Made by a program: the position numbers and the translations under genes
The notes under the pieces: generated by a model
Seen by the model: only the letters and a program-made list of their open reading frames with translations
Databases searched by the model: none
Told to the model about the DNA's origin: nothing
Assembly (NCBI RefSeq): GCF_001678495.1
Contig: NZ_JTJL01000012.1
Location: forward strand, 62,001-126,000
Length of the DNA: 64,000 nt
From: Gallibacterium salpingitidis
Lineage (GTDB): Bacteria > Pseudomonadota > Gammaproteobacteria > Enterobacterales > Pasteurellaceae
Direction: 5' to 3'
Shown: positions 25,018 to 35,833 of the stretch, in pieces
Position numbering within the stretch: the first letter of the stretch is position 1
How the letters are laid out: the number at the start of each line of letters is the position of its first letter

Positions 25018-25100
25018 TAATGTGAGAGGAAGGGTAACTAATTTTAGTTTAGATAGGGGTTATATTTAATATAGTATTTAAATTAACTTTATTATAAATA

Positions 25101-25139
25101 ATAATACCCTGTTATAACACAGGGTATTATATATTTTTT
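25101..25139. terminator. Terminator after xylH
   Basis: ATAATACCCTG (25101-25111) pairs with CAGGGTATTAT (25120-25130) around 8 bases. The T-rich run is stronger on the plus strand (ATATTTTTT), but the only gene ending here is xylH on the minus strand. Confidence 0.7.
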
Positions 25140-25158
25140 AGAGAAGAGGGAATTTCAA

Positions 25159-26286
25159 TTATTCTTTTTTCTTACTAATAGAATCAACCCATACTGCTAG
25201 TAATAAAATTCCACCTTTGACAATATATTGCCAGAAGGTTGGTACGTCTAACATACTCATACCATTATCCAAAGCAGCGATAATTAATGCACCGATAATG
25301 ACACCAAAAATACTACCAACACCGCCGGCTAAACTTGCACCACCGATAACACAAGCCGCGATAGCATCTAATTCAGCATTTTGACCAGCAGAAGGTGAAC
25401 CTGCACCAAGACGAGCACTTAAAATCAAACCTGCTATTGCAACCATTAAGCCATTGATTGAAAAGATGGCTAATTTAATTTTTTCTACTTTAATACCTGA
25501 TAAACGCGCTGCATCAATATTTCCACCGATTGCATAAATATAGCGTCCGAAGGCTGTTTTCTTGGAAACAAAATAACCAATAACAGCAAGGATAGCTAAC
25601 AGTAAAACAGGGAATGGAATACCACGATAATCGTTTAGTAAATAAATAGAACCAAGTAGTAAAACTGCAAGTGCTGCATAGGTGAGAAAATCTTTTGACA
25701 TAGTTGGAACAGGCAATTGCAATTTTTGGCGTGCATGGCGTTGGCGACTGTTCCAAAGTATAAAGGCAATTACAGCTAAGCAACCAATACCAAGTCCCCA
25801 CACATCAGGAATGTAACCTTGTCCAATTAAAGTCATTGATTGTGTAGTTGGTGAAACAGTTGAACCATCAGTAATACCGATCAAAATACCACGAAACGCT
25901 AACAAACCAGCTAAAGTAACAATAAATGAAGGTACACGTTGATAAGCTACCCAATAACCATTCCAAACACCAAAAATAACACCAAGAATCAACGTTGCGA
26001 AAATAGTTGCTGGTAATGGCCAACCCCACCATACGTTGGTAATAGCAGCAAAACCGCCTAATAAGCCCATTAATGAACCAACTGAAAGATCAATTTCAGC
26101 AGCAATAATGACAAAGAGCATTCCAATGGCCAGAATCCCGGTAATGGAAGTTTGACGTAATAAATTGGAAATATTTCTTGCACTAAGATATGCGCCATCA
26201 GTGGCAAAAGAGAAAAATAGCATAATTACAATAATTGCAATCAGCATAATATAAACTTGTAAATTAATGGATTTAAGGTTTTTCAT
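25159..26286 (-). CDS. xylH: Xylose ABC transporter permease XylH
   Basis: A 375-aa permease of the ribose/xylose ABC family with about ten hydrophobic segments. Visible family motifs are [14 protein letters not shown] (~62-75), the [11 protein letters not shown] cytoplasmic EAA-like loop (~255-265) and [15 protein letters not shown] (~310-325). It forms the membrane channel of the high-affinity xylose importer with XylG and XylF. It is 3 bp after xylG and closes the xylFGH operon, followed by a hairpin. Confidence 0.92.
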   Translation of the reverse strand: MKNLKSINLQVYIMLIAIIVIMLFFSFATDGAYLSARNISNLLRQTSITGILAIGMLFVIIAAEIDLSVGSLMGLLGGFAAITNVWWGWPLPATIFATLILGVIFGVWNGYWVAYQRVPSFIVTLAGLLAFRGILIGITDGSTVSPTTQSMTLIGQGYIPDVWGLGIGCLAVIAFILWNSRQRHARQKLQLPVPTMSKDFLTYAALAVLLLGSIYLLNDYRGIPFPVLLLAILAVIGYFVSKKTAFGRYIYAIGGNIDAARLSGIKVEKIKLAIFSINGLMVAIAGLILSARLGAGSPSAGQNAELDAIAACVIGGASLAGGVGSIFGVIIGALIIAALDNGMSMLDVPTFWQYIVKGGILLLAVWVDSISKKKE

Positions 26287-26289
26287 AGA

Positions 26290-27804
26290 CTACTCCTTGA
26301 GTGCAGTTTCCATTACTTTTTCTTGAGTAAGATGATCATTGATTAGATTTCCTTTTAATTTGCCGTGATGCATAACGAGCACACGATCGCTGATTCCTAA
26401 TACTTCAGGTAATTCAGATGAAATCACAATAATCGCAACACCTTTTTGCGCCAATTCGTTGATTAATTTATAAATTTCATATTTTGCCCCCACATCAATA
26501 CCGCGAGTTGGTTCGTCCAAAATAAGAATTTGTGGATTAAGTAATAACGCTTTCGCTAAAATCGCTTTTTGTTGGTTACCACCGCTTAAACGAGCGATAG
26601 CTAATTCAGGAGTTGGAGTTTTTACTTTAAGATCTTGAATTGATTGTTGAATCACAGTTTCTTCCAAGGCCTCATTAATAACTGCACCTTTGCTGCAATA
26701 TTTTGGTAATGCTGAAAGGGTAATATTTTTATTAACGCCCATAATTGGAATAATACCGTGGCGTTTACGATCTTCTGGTACCATAAAAATGCCATTTTTG
26801 ATCGCTTCAGCGCAATTTTTATGTTTTACCGTATTGCCATTTAAGATAAATTCGCCTGTAAATTTACCTGGGTAAGCGCCAAAAATACATTGCACAATTT
26901 CAGTACGACCTGAACCCACCAATCCAGCGATACCTAAAATTTCGCCTTTATGGAGTTGGAAACTAACATCATCAATGCGTTTGATATGAGTATTAACATG
27001 ATGCCAAGCTGTTAAGTTTTTTACTTCTAGAATCGTTTCACTAATTTGATGAGGTTCGTGTGGATAGAGAGAAGTAATTTCACGACCTACCATCATAGTA
27101 ATGATATCGTCTTCTGTCATTTCAGAAGCTGAACGAGTCCCAATATGTTTACCATCACGAATTACACAAATTTCATCCGAAATTGCCTTTACTTCATTTA
27201 ATTTATGAGAAATATAAATACAAGCAATATTATGAGCTTTTAAATTACGAATTAAATCGAGCAATATATCAGTTTCTTTTTCAGTTAAAGAAGCAGTTGG
27301 TTCATCTAATATTAATAAACGTACATTTTTATTTAATGCTTTTGCTATTTCGACTAATTGTTGTTCTCCTAAGCCTAGCTCTCCGACAACAGTATAAGGA
27401 TCAACATTAAGTTGTACTTGAGATAACATTTTCTGACAACGAAGGTACATTTCATTTTCATCTGCAATACCATAATTAGTAATTTCATTGCCAAGAAAAA
27501 TATTATCCATAATAGTCATATTTTTCACTAAAGCTAATTCTTGGTGAATAATGGCAATACCTCTGCTTTCCGTATCTTTTATATTTTTTGATTTTAATAA
27601 TTCACCGGAAAAATAAATATCGCCCTCGTAATCACCATAAGGATAAATACCACAAAGTACCTTCATTAAAGTTGATTTTCCTGATCCATTTTCTCCACAA
27701 AGAGAGAGAACTTCACCAGGTGAAACAGAAATAGAAATATCATCTAGTGCTTTTACATCACCAAATTTTTTTACTATTCCTTTCATTTCTAATAAAACAT
27801 CCAT
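26290..27804 (-). CDS. xylG: Xylose ABC transporter ATP-binding protein XylG
   Basis: A 504-aa protein with two fused ABC domains, as in sugar importers of the RbsA/XylG type. Domain 1 has Walker [11 protein letters not shown], the signature [10 protein letters not shown] and Walker [12 protein letters not shown]. Domain 2 has a degenerate Walker [19 protein letters not shown] and [14 protein letters not shown]. The ATG at 27804 is chosen because AAGGTGG sits just upstream; a GTG at 27813 falls inside that ribosome site. It energises xylose uptake. The gap to xylF is about 50 bp. Confidence 0.93.
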   Translation of the reverse strand: MDVLLEMKGIVKKFGDVKALDDISISVSPGEVLSLCGENGSGKSTLMKVLCGIYPYGDYEGDIYFSGELLKSKNIKDTESRGIAIIHQELALVKNMTIMDNIFLGNEITNYGIADENEMYLRCQKMLSQVQLNVDPYTVVGELGLGEQQLVEIAKALNKNVRLLILDEPTASLTEKETDILLDLIRNLKAHNIACIYISHKLNEVKAISDEICVIRDGKHIGTRSASEMTEDDIITMMVGREITSLYPHEPHQISETILEVKNLTAWHHVNTHIKRIDDVSFQLHKGEILGIAGLVGSGRTEIVQCIFGAYPGKFTGEFILNGNTVKHKNCAEAIKNGIFMVPEDRKRHGIIPIMGVNKNITLSALPKYCSKGAVINEALEETVIQQSIQDLKVKTPTPELAIARLSGGNQQKAILAKALLLNPQILILDEPTRGIDVGAKYEIYKLINELAQKGVAIIVISSELPEVLGISDRVLVMHHGKLKGNLINDHLTQEKVMETALKE

Positions 27805-27853
27805 AGGAACCACCTTAAATAAATTGAGGGAGAAGAAACTCCCTCATAATTTA

Positions 27854-28852
27854 TTATTTATAAACACTATCTTTAGTATGGAAACCATCTTTGATGACAG
27901 TTTCATCAATATTATCTTTAGTGACTACAATTGGTGTTAATAAATAAGATGGGACATCTTTAAGGCTATTATTTAAGACCGCATTACTTTCAATTTTTTC
28001 ACCTTTACCAAGTTTCACTGCAATTTCTGCTGCAGTTGCCGCTAATTTAGCGATTGGTTTATAAACGGTCATAGTTTGGGTACCAGCAACGATACGTTTG
28101 ATACCAGCTAGGTCAGCATCTTGTCCTGAGATAACAACTTTACCAGCCAATCCTTGAGCTTGTAATGCTTGTACTGCACCGCCTGCAGTCGCGTCGTTAG
28201 AAGCGACTACCGCATCAATTTTGTTATTATTTGCAGTGAGTGCATTTTCCATAATTTGTAATGCTTTTTCTGGTAACCAAGAATCTACCCATTGGTCACC
28301 AACAATTTTAATATCACCTTTATCAACTAATGGTTGAATAACTTTCATTTGTCCTTTACGGAAAAGTTTTGCGTTATTATCAGTTGGTGAACCACCCATT
28401 AAAAAATAATTTCCTTTAGGTTTTAATTTAACTAAACTTTCTGCTTGTAATTCCCCAACTTTTTCATTATCAAATGAAACATAGAAATCAATATTAGCGT
28501 TATTAATTAAACGGTCGTAAGCCAATACTTTAATTCCAGAACGAGAAGCTTCCTCAATTACATTGCTTAATACATCACCGTTATGTGGAATAATGACTAA
28601 TACATCGACATTTCTATTAATCATATTTTCGATTTGAGAAATTTGGACACTATCATCACCATTTGCAGATTGTACAAATACTTTTGCACCTAACTCTTCC
28701 GCTTTTTTACTAAATATTGAACTATCTTTTTGCCAACGCTCTAAGCGTAAATCATCAATAGACATACCAATAGTTAAATCTTTTGCATTAGATACACTGC
28801 TCATACAACCTAAAATAATTGCAATAGATAATAAAGTTTTTTTCAATTTCAT
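27854..28852 (-). CDS. xylF: Periplasmic xylose-binding protein XylF
   Basis: A 332-aa type I periplasmic sugar-binding protein. The start at 28852 follows a GAGGTGG ribosome site; the GTG at 28861 overlaps that site. A signal peptide (MKLKKTLLSIAIILGCMSS) is probably cut at SNA-KD (~23). The mature protein begins LTIGMSIDDLRLERWQKD, as in XylF. It captures xylose for XylGH. It is first in xylFGH, transcribed divergently from xylA, with a XylR-type box and CRP sites in between. Confidence 0.94.
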   Translation of the reverse strand: MKLKKTLLSIAIILGCMSSVSNAKDLTIGMSIDDLRLERWQKDSSIFSKKAEELGAKVFVQSANGDDSVQISQIENMINRNVDVLVIIPHNGDVLSNVIEEASRSGIKVLAYDRLINNANIDFYVSFDNEKVGELQAESLVKLKPKGNYFLMGGSPTDNNAKLFRKGQMKVIQPLVDKGDIKIVGDQWVDSWLPEKALQIMENALTANNNKIDAVVASNDATAGGAVQALQAQGLAGKVVISGQDADLAGIKRIVAGTQTMTVYKPIAKLAATAAEIAVKLGKGEKIESNAVLNNSLKDVPSYLLTPIVVTKDNIDETVIKDGFHTKDSVYK

Positions 28853-28946
28853 TTGAGCCACCTCATATTAATTAAAGGGATAAGTATTACAGCGGCTATT
28901 ACTATTCATAATTTCTACATGCGGAACAATTTATAAATTTTGTTTT

Positions 28947-28967
28947 GCAATTACGATTTTTAGTTTC
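28947..28967 (-). promoter_or_regulatory. XylR-type operator at xylF
   Basis: Minus-strand CTAAAAATCGTAATTGC resembles the E. coli XylR I-box (AAAAATCGTAATCG core). It directly abuts a CRP site, the same module as at the xyloside-importer promoter, and both modules are followed by a shared AAAATTTATAAATTG stretch. Confidence 0.65.
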
Positions 28968-28983
28968 TGTGATAACTCTCACA
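28968..28983. promoter_or_regulatory. CRP site serving xylF
   Basis: TGTGATAACTCTCACA matches TGTGA-N6-TCACA perfectly and abuts the xylF XylR-type box in the xylF-xylA divergent region. Confidence 0.8.
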
Positions 28984-29013
28984 ATATTGAAAATAAGTCT
29001 ATTTTATTGATTG

Positions 29014-29029
29014 TGTGATATTTATCACA
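29014..29029. promoter_or_regulatory. CRP site serving xylA
   Basis: TGTGATATTTATCACA is a perfect consensus CRP palindrome about 109 bp upstream of the xylA start. Confidence 0.85.
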
Positions 29030-29054
29030 AAAAACAATTATCTAAATGGCAAAA

Positions 29055-29074
29055 GAAAATAACGTAATTGAAGA
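29055..29074 (+). promoter_or_regulatory. XylR-type operator at xylA
   Basis: Plus-strand GAAAATAACGTAATTGAAGA carries the same CGTAAT(T/C)G core as the other two boxes, here pointing toward xylA and about 64 bp upstream of its start. Confidence 0.55.
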
Positions 29075-29137
29075 GATATTTTTTCATATTTACTCTTTGC
29101 ACATCTCAATTCATTACTCATGCAAGGAGAATCAAAA

Positions 29138-30457
29138 ATGACAACTTATTTCGATCAAATTGAACAAGTAAAATACGAAGGCCCTCAATCAACCAATCCA
29201 TTCGCATATCGTTATTACGATACAAATCGTGTGGTGCTGGGTAAAACAATGGCGGAACATTTACGTTTAGCAGTATGTTATTGGCATACTTTCTGTTGGA
29301 ATGGTACAGATATGTTTGGTACTGCTTCATTGGATAGACCTTGGCAAAAAAATCCAACTGCATTAGAAGCAGCAAAAGAAAAAGCGAATATTGCTTTTGA
29401 ATTTATTAAAAAATTAGGTGTGCCTTATTACTGTTTCCATGATGTAGATGTAGCACCAGAAGGCAATTCTTTTAAAGAATATATCTATAATTTCTCAACT
29501 ATTGTTGATTTATTAGCACAAAAACAAGCAGAAACTGGCATTAAATTGTTATGGGGTACAGCGAACTGTTTCACCAATAAACGTTATATGGCAGGCGCAG
29601 CAAGTAATCCGAATCCGGAAGTATTTGCTTGTGCAGCAACTCAAGTATTCAACGCTATGCAAGCGACTCATAAATTAGGCGGTGAAAACTATGTGTTATG
29701 GGGCGGACGTGAAGGTTATGAAACCTTGTTAAATACTGACTTAAAACGTGAACGTGAACAACTTGGCCGTTTTATGCAGTTAGTAGTAGAAAATAAATAT
29801 AAACTTGGTTTCAACGGTACATTGTTAATTGAACCAAAACCACAAGAACCAACTAAACACCAATACGACTATGATGTTGCGACAGTTTATGGCTTCTTAA
29901 AACAATTTGGTTTAGAAAAAGAAATCAAGGTTAATATTGAAGCCAACCATGCAACCTTAGCAGGTCATACTTTCCAACACGAAGTAGCAACTGCTGCTGC
30001 ATTAGGTATTCTGGGTTCAATCGATGCGAATCGTGGTGATGCACAACTTGGTTGGGATACAGACCAATTCCCTAACAGTGTTGAAGAAAATGCATTAGTC
30101 ATTTATGAAATCTTGAAAGCTGGTGGTTTAGGTACCGGTGGTTTCAACTTCGATGCGAAAATCCGCAGACAAAGTATTGATCGTTATGATCTTGTACACG
30201 CTCATATCGGTGGTATTGATGTCTTAGCTAAATCTTTATTGATTGCTGCAGAGATGATCGAAAATGACCGTTTACAAGCATTAAAAGATCAACGTTATGC
30301 TGGTTGGGATGCACAATTTGGTCAAGACATTCTTAATGGTAAACTTTCATTAGCTGATTTGGCCCAATATGTTACTGAGAAAGATCTTGCACCAGCACCA
30401 GTTTCTGGACGCCAAGAATTATTAGAAAATATTGTGAACTCTTATATTTATAAATAA
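29138..30457 (+). CDS. xylA: Xylose isomerase
   Basis: A 439-aa enzyme converting D-xylose to D-xylulose. The ATG at 29138 is chosen because AAGGAG lies 8 bp upstream and the protein then has the normal ~440-aa length. Class II motifs are visible: [13 protein letters not shown] with the catalytic His-Asp pair (~100), [14 protein letters not shown] (~188-201), [16 protein letters not shown] with metal-ligand Glu and Lys, [13 protein letters not shown] and the C-terminal [11 protein letters not shown]. It is first in xylAB, divergent from xylFGH, with XylR-type and CRP boxes upstream. Confidence 0.97.
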   Translation: MTTYFDQIEQVKYEGPQSTNPFAYRYYDTNRVVLGKTMAEHLRLAVCYWHTFCWNGTDMFGTASLDRPWQKNPTALEAAKEKANIAFEFIKKLGVPYYCFHDVDVAPEGNSFKEYIYNFSTIVDLLAQKQAETGIKLLWGTANCFTNKRYMAGAASNPNPEVFACAATQVFNAMQATHKLGGENYVLWGGREGYETLLNTDLKREREQLGRFMQLVVENKYKLGFNGTLLIEPKPQEPTKHQYDYDVATVYGFLKQFGLEKEIKVNIEANHATLAGHTFQHEVATAAALGILGSIDANRGDAQLGWDTDQFPNSVEENALVIYEILKAGGLGTGGFNFDAKIRRQSIDRYDLVHAHIGGIDVLAKSLLIAAEMIENDRLQALKDQRYAGWDAQFGQDILNGKLSLADLAQYVTEKDLAPAPVSGRQELLENIVNSYIYK

Positions 30458-30469
30458 TAAAAGGAGATC

Positions 30470-30507
30470 AGGGAAAGAATAATGGCGGTTTCTTTCCCTT
30501 TATTTTT
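30470..30507 (+). terminator. Attenuator-like terminator between xylA and xylB
   Basis: AGGGAAAGAA (30470-30479) pairs with TTCTTTCCCT (30490-30499) around a 10-base loop and is followed by TTATTTTTG. It sits in the 83-bp gap between the two genes and should lower xylB relative to xylA. Confidence 0.7.
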
Positions 30508-30540
30508 GTTATTGGTTTGGGTAGAGATGAGGGGGTACTT

Positions 30541-31986
30541 ATGTATCTCGGTATTGATTTAGGAACATCAGGTATTAAAGCAGTATTATTGGATGAACAA
30601 CAACAGATTGTTGCGACTAGTACTGTTGGATTGACAGTAACTCGGCGACAAGCATTGTGGTCGGAGCAAGATCCTGCTGATTGGTGGCAAGCAGTACAAC
30701 AATGTTTTGTTCAATTAGCCTTGGAACAAGATCTTACTAAAGTAAAAGCGATTGGTTTAACTGGACAGATGCATGGTGCAGTGATGTTGGATCAGCATGA
30801 TGAAGTGCTTTATCCTGCGATTTTATGGAATGACGGTCGTAGTTTTGCTGAATGTCATGAGTTAGAGCAACTAGTACCAAATTCTCGAGAAATTACAGGT
30901 AATTTAATGATGCCAGGATTCACTGCGCCAAAAGTGAAATGGATTGAAAAGCATGAACCTGATGTGTTTCAGAAAATTGCGAAAGTCTTATTGCCAAAAG
31001 ATTATTTGCGATTGTTGATGACGGGCGATTATGTGAGTGAAATGTCTGATGCAGCCGGAACAATGTGGTTAGATGTCGGAAAAAGATGTTGGAGTGAAAC
31101 ATTATTGTCGGCTTGTCATTTAACTGAACAACAGATGCCTCGTTTAGTTGAGGGAAATCAGGTTACAGGTTATTTATTGCCTGAATTAGCACAACAATGG
31201 GGAATGAATTCGGTACCTGTCGTTGCTGGTGGTGGTGATAATGCCGCAGGAGCAATAGGGGTTGGATTATATCAAGCTGGACAGGCGATGTTATCGTTAG
31301 GAACATCAGGTGTTTATTTTGTAGTTACTGATAAATATTTGAGTAATCCAAGTAAAGCAGTGCATAGTTTCTGCCACGCATTACCAAATCGCTGGCATTT
31401 AATGTCTGTTTTGTTGAGTGCTGCTTCTTGCATTGACTGGGCAAATAAAGCGTTGGGCATTAATGATATTTCTCGCTTTTTTGCATTGGCTGAACAAGCA
31501 CAAAGTAGTAAGGATGTGTTATTTTTACCTTATCTCTCCGGAGAACGTACACCGCATAATGATCCTTATGCAACGGGTGTTTTTTGGGGATTGCATCATG
31601 ATACAACTCAAGCAGAAATGGCAAGAGCTGTGGTTGAAGGGGTCAGTTTTGCATTAACAGAAGGGATTGAAGTATTACATGAAACAGGTGTTGTTGCTGA
31701 ATCCATCACTTTAATTGGTGGCGGTGCGAAGAGTCATTTTTGGCGCCAGTTATTAGCGAATATTAGTGGTAAAACCTTTGAATATCGAGTCGGTGGCGAT
31801 GTAGGGCCGGCATTAGGTGCCGCTAAATTAGCACAAATGGCATTACATCCAGAACAAGATGTTGCCGATTTTTGTCCACCATTACAATTAGAAGCACGCT
31901 ATACACCTGATCCACAACAATTTAAACATTATCGTGAAAAGTACGAGAAGTTTAAACAGCTATATCAACGTGTTAAGTATTTGTAA
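30541..31986 (+). CDS. xylB: Xylulokinase
   Basis: A 481-aa FGGY-family sugar kinase. The ATG at 30541 follows a GAGGGGG ribosome site, giving the standard N-terminus MYLGIDLGTSGIKAVLLDE. Further motifs are LTGQMHGAVMLD, LWNDGRS, a GGGDNAAGAIGVG phosphate loop (~233-245) and LIGGGAKSHFWRQ (~390-402). It phosphorylates xylulose to xylulose 5-phosphate. It follows xylA after a terminator-like hairpin. A strong bidirectional terminator follows it. Confidence 0.95.
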   Translation: MYLGIDLGTSGIKAVLLDEQQQIVATSTVGLTVTRRQALWSEQDPADWWQAVQQCFVQLALEQDLTKVKAIGLTGQMHGAVMLDQHDEVLYPAILWNDGRSFAECHELEQLVPNSREITGNLMMPGFTAPKVKWIEKHEPDVFQKIAKVLLPKDYLRLLMTGDYVSEMSDAAGTMWLDVGKRCWSETLLSACHLTEQQMPRLVEGNQVTGYLLPELAQQWGMNSVPVVAGGGDNAAGAIGVGLYQAGQAMLSLGTSGVYFVVTDKYLSNPSKAVHSFCHALPNRWHLMSVLLSAASCIDWANKALGINDISRFFALAEQAQSSKDVLFLPYLSGERTPHNDPYATGVFWGLHHDTTQAEMARAVVEGVSFALTEGIEVLHETGVVAESITLIGGGAKSHFWRQLLANISGKTFEYRVGGDVGPALGAAKLAQMALHPEQDVADFCPPLQLEARYTPDPQQFKHYREKYEKFKQLYQRVKYL

Positions 31987-32001
31987 TTAAAGAAGATAGA
32001 T

Positions 32002-32036
32002 AAAAAACATACTGACAGTAGCCAGTATGTTTTTTA
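32002..32036. terminator. Bidirectional terminator between xylB and xylR
   Basis: ACATACTG (32007-32014) pairs with CAGTATGT (32023-32030), flanked by A6 on the left and T6 on the right, between convergent genes. Confidence 0.88.
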
Positions 32037-32040
32037 CGAT

Positions 32041-33225
32041 TTAAGCTAATGCCTCTGAATTATACTTTGCTCGATACTCATTTGGGGTTTGTTGAAACTC
32101 TTTCTTAAAAACAAAATAAAAATACTGCACAGAGGGATAACCACAAATTTCAGCAATTTCTTGAATTGGAATTTGGGTGTCATTTAATAACTGTTTTGCT
32201 TTATTCATTTTTTCATCATGTAAAACTTGATGAATAGTTTTCCCCATTTCGATACGAAAACGATTTTCTAAATTAGAACGTGAAGCCTTAACGTAGTCTA
32301 AAACTTGTTCCACTTTGATCCCAGAACAAGCATTTAAGCGAATATAATGTAGTGCTTGAATGATTAAAGGGTCTTGAATAGAGCGATAATCTGTTGAGGT
32401 TCTGGCTTCAACATTGATTGGTGGAATTAAAAATGGGCTATGCTTAATTGGACGATTTTCAATTAATGCATGTAGTAATTTAGCAGCTTGATATCCCATA
32501 TTTTTTGTTCCTTGACGAACTGATGATAAAGGAACACGTGAAAATGCTTGAATGAGTTCTTCATTATCAATACCAATAATGCAAAGTTGATCAGGTACTG
32601 GAATATCTAATAAGTCGCAGGTTTGCAGTAAATGTCTAGCGCGAGCATCGGTAACCGCAATAATTCCGGTATGTTTAGGTAAGGAGAGAATCCATTCGGT
32701 TAATTCTTGTTGGGCTTGCTGCCAATTTTGGGAATGTGTTTCATGACCAAGATAAATTTCTGGTTGATAATTGTTTTTAGCCATAATACGTTCAAACGCC
32801 ATTTTGCGTTCAGTGGACCAATGTTGAAATCCCGGATCGGGTAAACCGTAAAAGGCAAAATTATTAATCCCTTTTTGTTGCAGGTGCTCAAATGCAAATT
32901 GAAGGATGGCATTATTATCAGTGGCAACATAGGGAATATTTTTCGGATAATTATTTTCATCTTGATAAGAGCTACCCACTGCTACCACAGGAATATCGCT
33001 ATTAATGAGTTTTTGGACTAAGACTGGATCATCAAAGTCAGCAATAATGCCATCTAAATTTTGTGGATCTAAAGCTAATTCGCGATGAATAAAATCATCT
33101 TCTAAGAAAACATTCCAAGAAACACGAGAAGCTTGAATGTATTCGCCAATTCCTGCCATTACTTCACGATCGTAAACTTTATTTGCATTAAAGAATAAAG
33201 CGATTTGGTAATAAGGCTTTGACAT
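32041..33225 (-). CDS. xylR: Xylose operon activator XylR
   Basis: A 394-aa regulator with a periplasmic-binding-protein-like (LacI-type) xylose-sensing domain at ~5-275 and a C-terminal AraC-type double helix-turn-helix at ~285-390 (ALHYIRLNACSGIKVEQVL; IQEIAEICGYPSVQYFYFVF; FQQTPNEYR). This is the XylR architecture. In E. coli it binds xylose and activates xylAB and xylFGH with CRP. Three XylR-type boxes in this window are the likely targets. It is convergent with xylB and transcribed alone. Confidence 0.94.
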   Translation of the reverse strand: MSKPYYQIALFFNANKVYDREVMAGIGEYIQASRVSWNVFLEDDFIHRELALDPQNLDGIIADFDDPVLVQKLINSDIPVVAVGSSYQDENNYPKNIPYVATDNNAILQFAFEHLQQKGINNFAFYGLPDPGFQHWSTERKMAFERIMAKNNYQPEIYLGHETHSQNWQQAQQELTEWILSLPKHTGIIAVTDARARHLLQTCDLLDIPVPDQLCIIGIDNEELIQAFSRVPLSSVRQGTKNMGYQAAKLLHALIENRPIKHSPFLIPPINVEARTSTDYRSIQDPLIIQALHYIRLNACSGIKVEQVLDYVKASRSNLENRFRIEMGKTIHQVLHDEKMNKAKQLLNDTQIPIQEIAEICGYPSVQYFYFVFKKEFQQTPNEYRAKYNSEALA

Positions 33226-33277
33226 TGTGCTCTCCTTGCTTAATTAAGCGATAGTCATTTGAAAAAATGTAGTTTGA

Positions 33278-34621
33278 TCACTCCTTGATCTGTTTTACTA
33301 CACTTAAGATCTCTCCATTATTGGTTTTGGTCACCAACATCTGCCCAATGGCAACTTGTTTTGCACTCGTAATAAGTTGATGGTTTTCTGTTGTTGTCAC
33401 AGTATAACCACGTTGTAGCACCTTTAATGGACTAATACTGTCTAAACGACTGCTAAGTTGAGATAACTGATAACGTTGTTGTTGTAACAGCATATTCATT
33501 GCAGCGGTTAAACGATAATGCCATTGTTGTAAGTTCTGTTGTTGATACAAAATATTGTCACTAAGGCGAATTTGCCATAAACGTTGTTGTAATCGTTGTT
33601 GCTGTTGTTGTCGTTTTTGCAAGTAAAGTTGGATAGCTTTATACAAACGATCATTCAGATATTGATATTGCTGTTTTTGTAATGCTAAACGAGTTTGAGG
33701 ATGTTGATTTTGTAAGCGTAGTTGCAATTTTTCTAGGCGTTGGCGAGCCTGATTGATAAGGTAATTAAACGCTATCTCAAGTCGTTGCTGTAAATAATCA
33801 ATTTTTTGCCATAGTTCTTTTTGATCACGACTTAATAATTCAGCGGCAGCTGATGGTGTTGAGGCGCGTAAATCTGCGACAAAGTCAGCAATCGTCACAT
33901 CTGTTTCGTGTCCAACAGCACTGATAATCGGAATAGATGAAGTAAAAATCGCACGAGCTACAATTTCTTCATTAAAACACCAAAGATCTTCTAATGAACC
34001 GCCACCGCGTCCAACAATTAAAACATCACACTCTTGACGAACATTAGCAATTTCAATACTGCGTACAATATCTTGTGCTGCTTCTTTACCTTGTACCAGA
34101 GTTGGATAAATCACTACTTCTAAACTCGGGTTACGTCTTCGCAAAATCTGCAAAATATCGTGTAAAGCTGCACCGCTAGAAGAAGTAATCACACCAATTC
34201 GTTGGCAGACAGAAGGTAATGGCTTTTTCCATTGTTGTGCAAATAATCCTTCAGCGGCTAATTTCATTTTCAGTTGTTCAAACTGTTGTTGCAATAAACC
34301 TTCGCCTGCTGGCTGCATACTATCAACAATAATCTGATAATCGCCGCGGGGTTCATATAAACTAACACTAGCTTTGACAAGCACTTGCATACCGTTTTGC
34401 GGTTTAAATGCAACACGCAGGTTACGCATACGGAACATTGCCGCTCTCACTTGTGCATCATTATCTTTTAACGTGAAATACCAATGCCCTGATACAGGTT
34501 GCGTAAAATTAGAAATTTCACCAGTAAGCCATAATGATCCTAATTGCTGTTCCAATAACTCTTTTGCACAACGGTTAAGTTGGCTAATAGATAAAATTGG
34601 CGGATTAGTTTGGTTCAGCAT
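33278..34621 (-). CDS. xseA: Exodeoxyribonuclease VII large subunit
   Basis: A 447-aa protein: N-terminal OB-fold (~1-115; [35 protein letters not shown]), catalytic domain with [13 protein letters not shown] and [14 protein letters not shown] (~215-245) and [24 protein letters not shown] in part, then long Gln-rich coiled helices (~275-400). The start at 34621 is preferred because it matches the family N-terminus ([11 protein letters not shown]). With XseB, encoded elsewhere, it degrades single-stranded DNA to oligonucleotides. It starts 8 bp after roxA ends. Confidence 0.95.
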   Translation of the reverse strand: MLNQTNPPILSISQLNRCAKELLEQQLGSLWLTGEISNFTQPVSGHWYFTLKDNDAQVRAAMFRMRNLRVAFKPQNGMQVLVKASVSLYEPRGDYQIIVDSMQPAGEGLLQQQFEQLKMKLAAEGLFAQQWKKPLPSVCQRIGVITSSSGAALHDILQILRRRNPSLEVVIYPTLVQGKEAAQDIVRSIEIANVRQECDVLIVGRGGGSLEDLWCFNEEIVARAIFTSSIPIISAVGHETDVTIADFVADLRASTPSAAAELLSRDQKELWQKIDYLQQRLEIAFNYLINQARQRLEKLQLRLQNQHPQTRLALQKQQYQYLNDRLYKAIQLYLQKRQQQQQRLQQRLWQIRLSDNILYQQQNLQQWHYRLTAAMNMLLQQQRYQLSQLSSRLDSISPLKVLQRGYTVTTTENHQLITSAKQVAIGQMLVTKTNNGEILSVVKQIKE

Positions 34622-34629
34622 CATCGTAG

Positions 34630-35832
34630 TTATTCCGTATCTAATAGCAACCAACCATTGTCAAGCCAGTCACACAAGCTATCTAATAATAAATTGAGCG
34701 GAATATCTTGGCTGACATATTGTTGTAAAGTCTGCCAATCTAATGCGTTGCCATCAGCAAGATAAGCTAATAGCTGACACTCGGTGTCATTTAATTCATC
34801 AATCCATTCACCGTTAATAAAAATATTGCCATTGTCGGTATAGATAATCTTACTATTCGCATCTTGGATAATGATATCGCCTTGTTGTAAGGCTTCTTGT
34901 AACTCTTCCGGATAATATTCATCTTCTGTCGCTAATAAATTGTAACGGCGCGTACTGACTGTGGTTGCTACCGCTTGACTAAATAGGTCATCAAATTGTG
35001 AAGAGTTTTGTAAGAGTGAAATAAGTTGTTGTTTTAATGTTGCGATATTTTCTGGAGAGAGTAAGCCATTATTTTGTAGATTCGGTGCTAAACGAAATGG
35101 GATGGCAAAATCACTGCTGTTAAGTTGTTCACTATGATGTTCTAGTGCTTTGCAGAAATTTTCTAAAATGTCGCTAGCATTTGGGTAACGTAAACCAAAA
35201 GAGAAGGTAAGACAATCGCTCTCTGCCACACCGTAATGCGATAAACGAGATGGCACATATAGCACATCACCGGGTTGCATCACTTCATCAAGGATTAATT
35301 CACCCATCTCATCAAAAATACGGATAGGCTGATTCGCTTTAAATTCAGTAGAAGGATCGCACCATTTACCTAATTGCCAACGGCGTTGTCCATAACCTTG
35401 TACTAGAAAAACATCATATTCGTCATAATGTTTACCCACTGAACCGCCTTTCGGGGCAAAGGAAACCATAATGTCATCACGCTGCCATTGCGGAATAAAG
35501 GCAAAGGCTTGCCATAATTTGCCAAGCTCTGGCGACCATTGTTCTAAATTTTGTACTAATACTGACCACTTTTCAGGTAAATTTTTAAAATCTTTTGCCT
35601 TCAGCGGACTGGTTTTCAATTGCCATTTTTCTTCACCGTTGTGTTGGTGCGTTTGAATTAAACGTGCTGTTACCTCTTCTTCTTGTGCTAATTCGATAAT
35701 ATCCTGTGGTTCAAACATACCGACAATTTGTGGTAACCCTTGTCGAATGAGTAATGGCTGTTTTTGCCAGTAATCGCGTAAGAAAATTTCTGGAGTAATC
35801 TGTTTTGGTAGGCAAAAAGGAATAGTATTCAT
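34630..35832 (-). CDS. roxA: Ribosomal protein uL16 arginine 3-hydroxylase RoxA (YcfD)
   Basis: A 400-aa JmjC-type 2-oxoglutarate/Fe(II) oxygenase. Iron ligands are His135 and Asp137 in [11 protein letters not shown] and His199 in LSHYG. Context strands FAPKGGSVG and QPGDVLYVP match the cupin core, and a C-terminal winged-helix-like region (~320-395) follows. YcfD hydroxylates an arginine of ribosomal protein L16. It lies in a run of minus-strand genes (ratA, rnfH, a small membrane protein, roxA, xseA) with very short gaps, so they are likely one transcript. Confidence 0.9.
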   Translation of the reverse strand: MNTIPFCLPKQITPEIFLRDYWQKQPLLIRQGLPQIVGMFEPQDIIELAQEEEVTARLIQTHQHNGEEKWQLKTSPLKAKDFKNLPEKWSVLVQNLEQWSPELGKLWQAFAFIPQWQRDDIMVSFAPKGGSVGKHYDEYDVFLVQGYGQRRWQLGKWCDPSTEFKANQPIRIFDEMGELILDEVMQPGDVLYVPSRLSHYGVAESDCLTFSFGLRYPNASDILENFCKALEHHSEQLNSSDFAIPFRLAPNLQNNGLLSPENIATLKQQLISLLQNSSQFDDLFSQAVATTVSTRRYNLLATEDEYYPEELQEALQQGDIIIQDANSKIIYTDNGNIFINGEWIDELNDTECQLLAYLADGNALDWQTLQQYVSQDIPLNLLLDSLCDWLDNGWLLLDTE

Positions 35833-35833
35833 A

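Larger units (their letters stand above)
24808..25100. promoter_or_regulatory. Regulatory gap upstream of the xyloside operon
   Basis: A gene-free stretch of about 350 bp (to 25158) holding, from left to right, the xyloside-importer leader, a XylR-type box (24889-24908), a CRP site (24909-24924), a six-unit TTAAA repeat (24988-25017), and the xylH terminator beyond 25100. No convincing small gene is visible. Confidence 0.6.

Noticed and set aside
30482..30559. A 25-codon hydrophobic reading frame between xylA and xylB overlapping the xylB start
   Set aside because: Its ATG is inside the terminator-like stem-loop and its ribosome site is weak; it is likely chance in a noncoding spacer.
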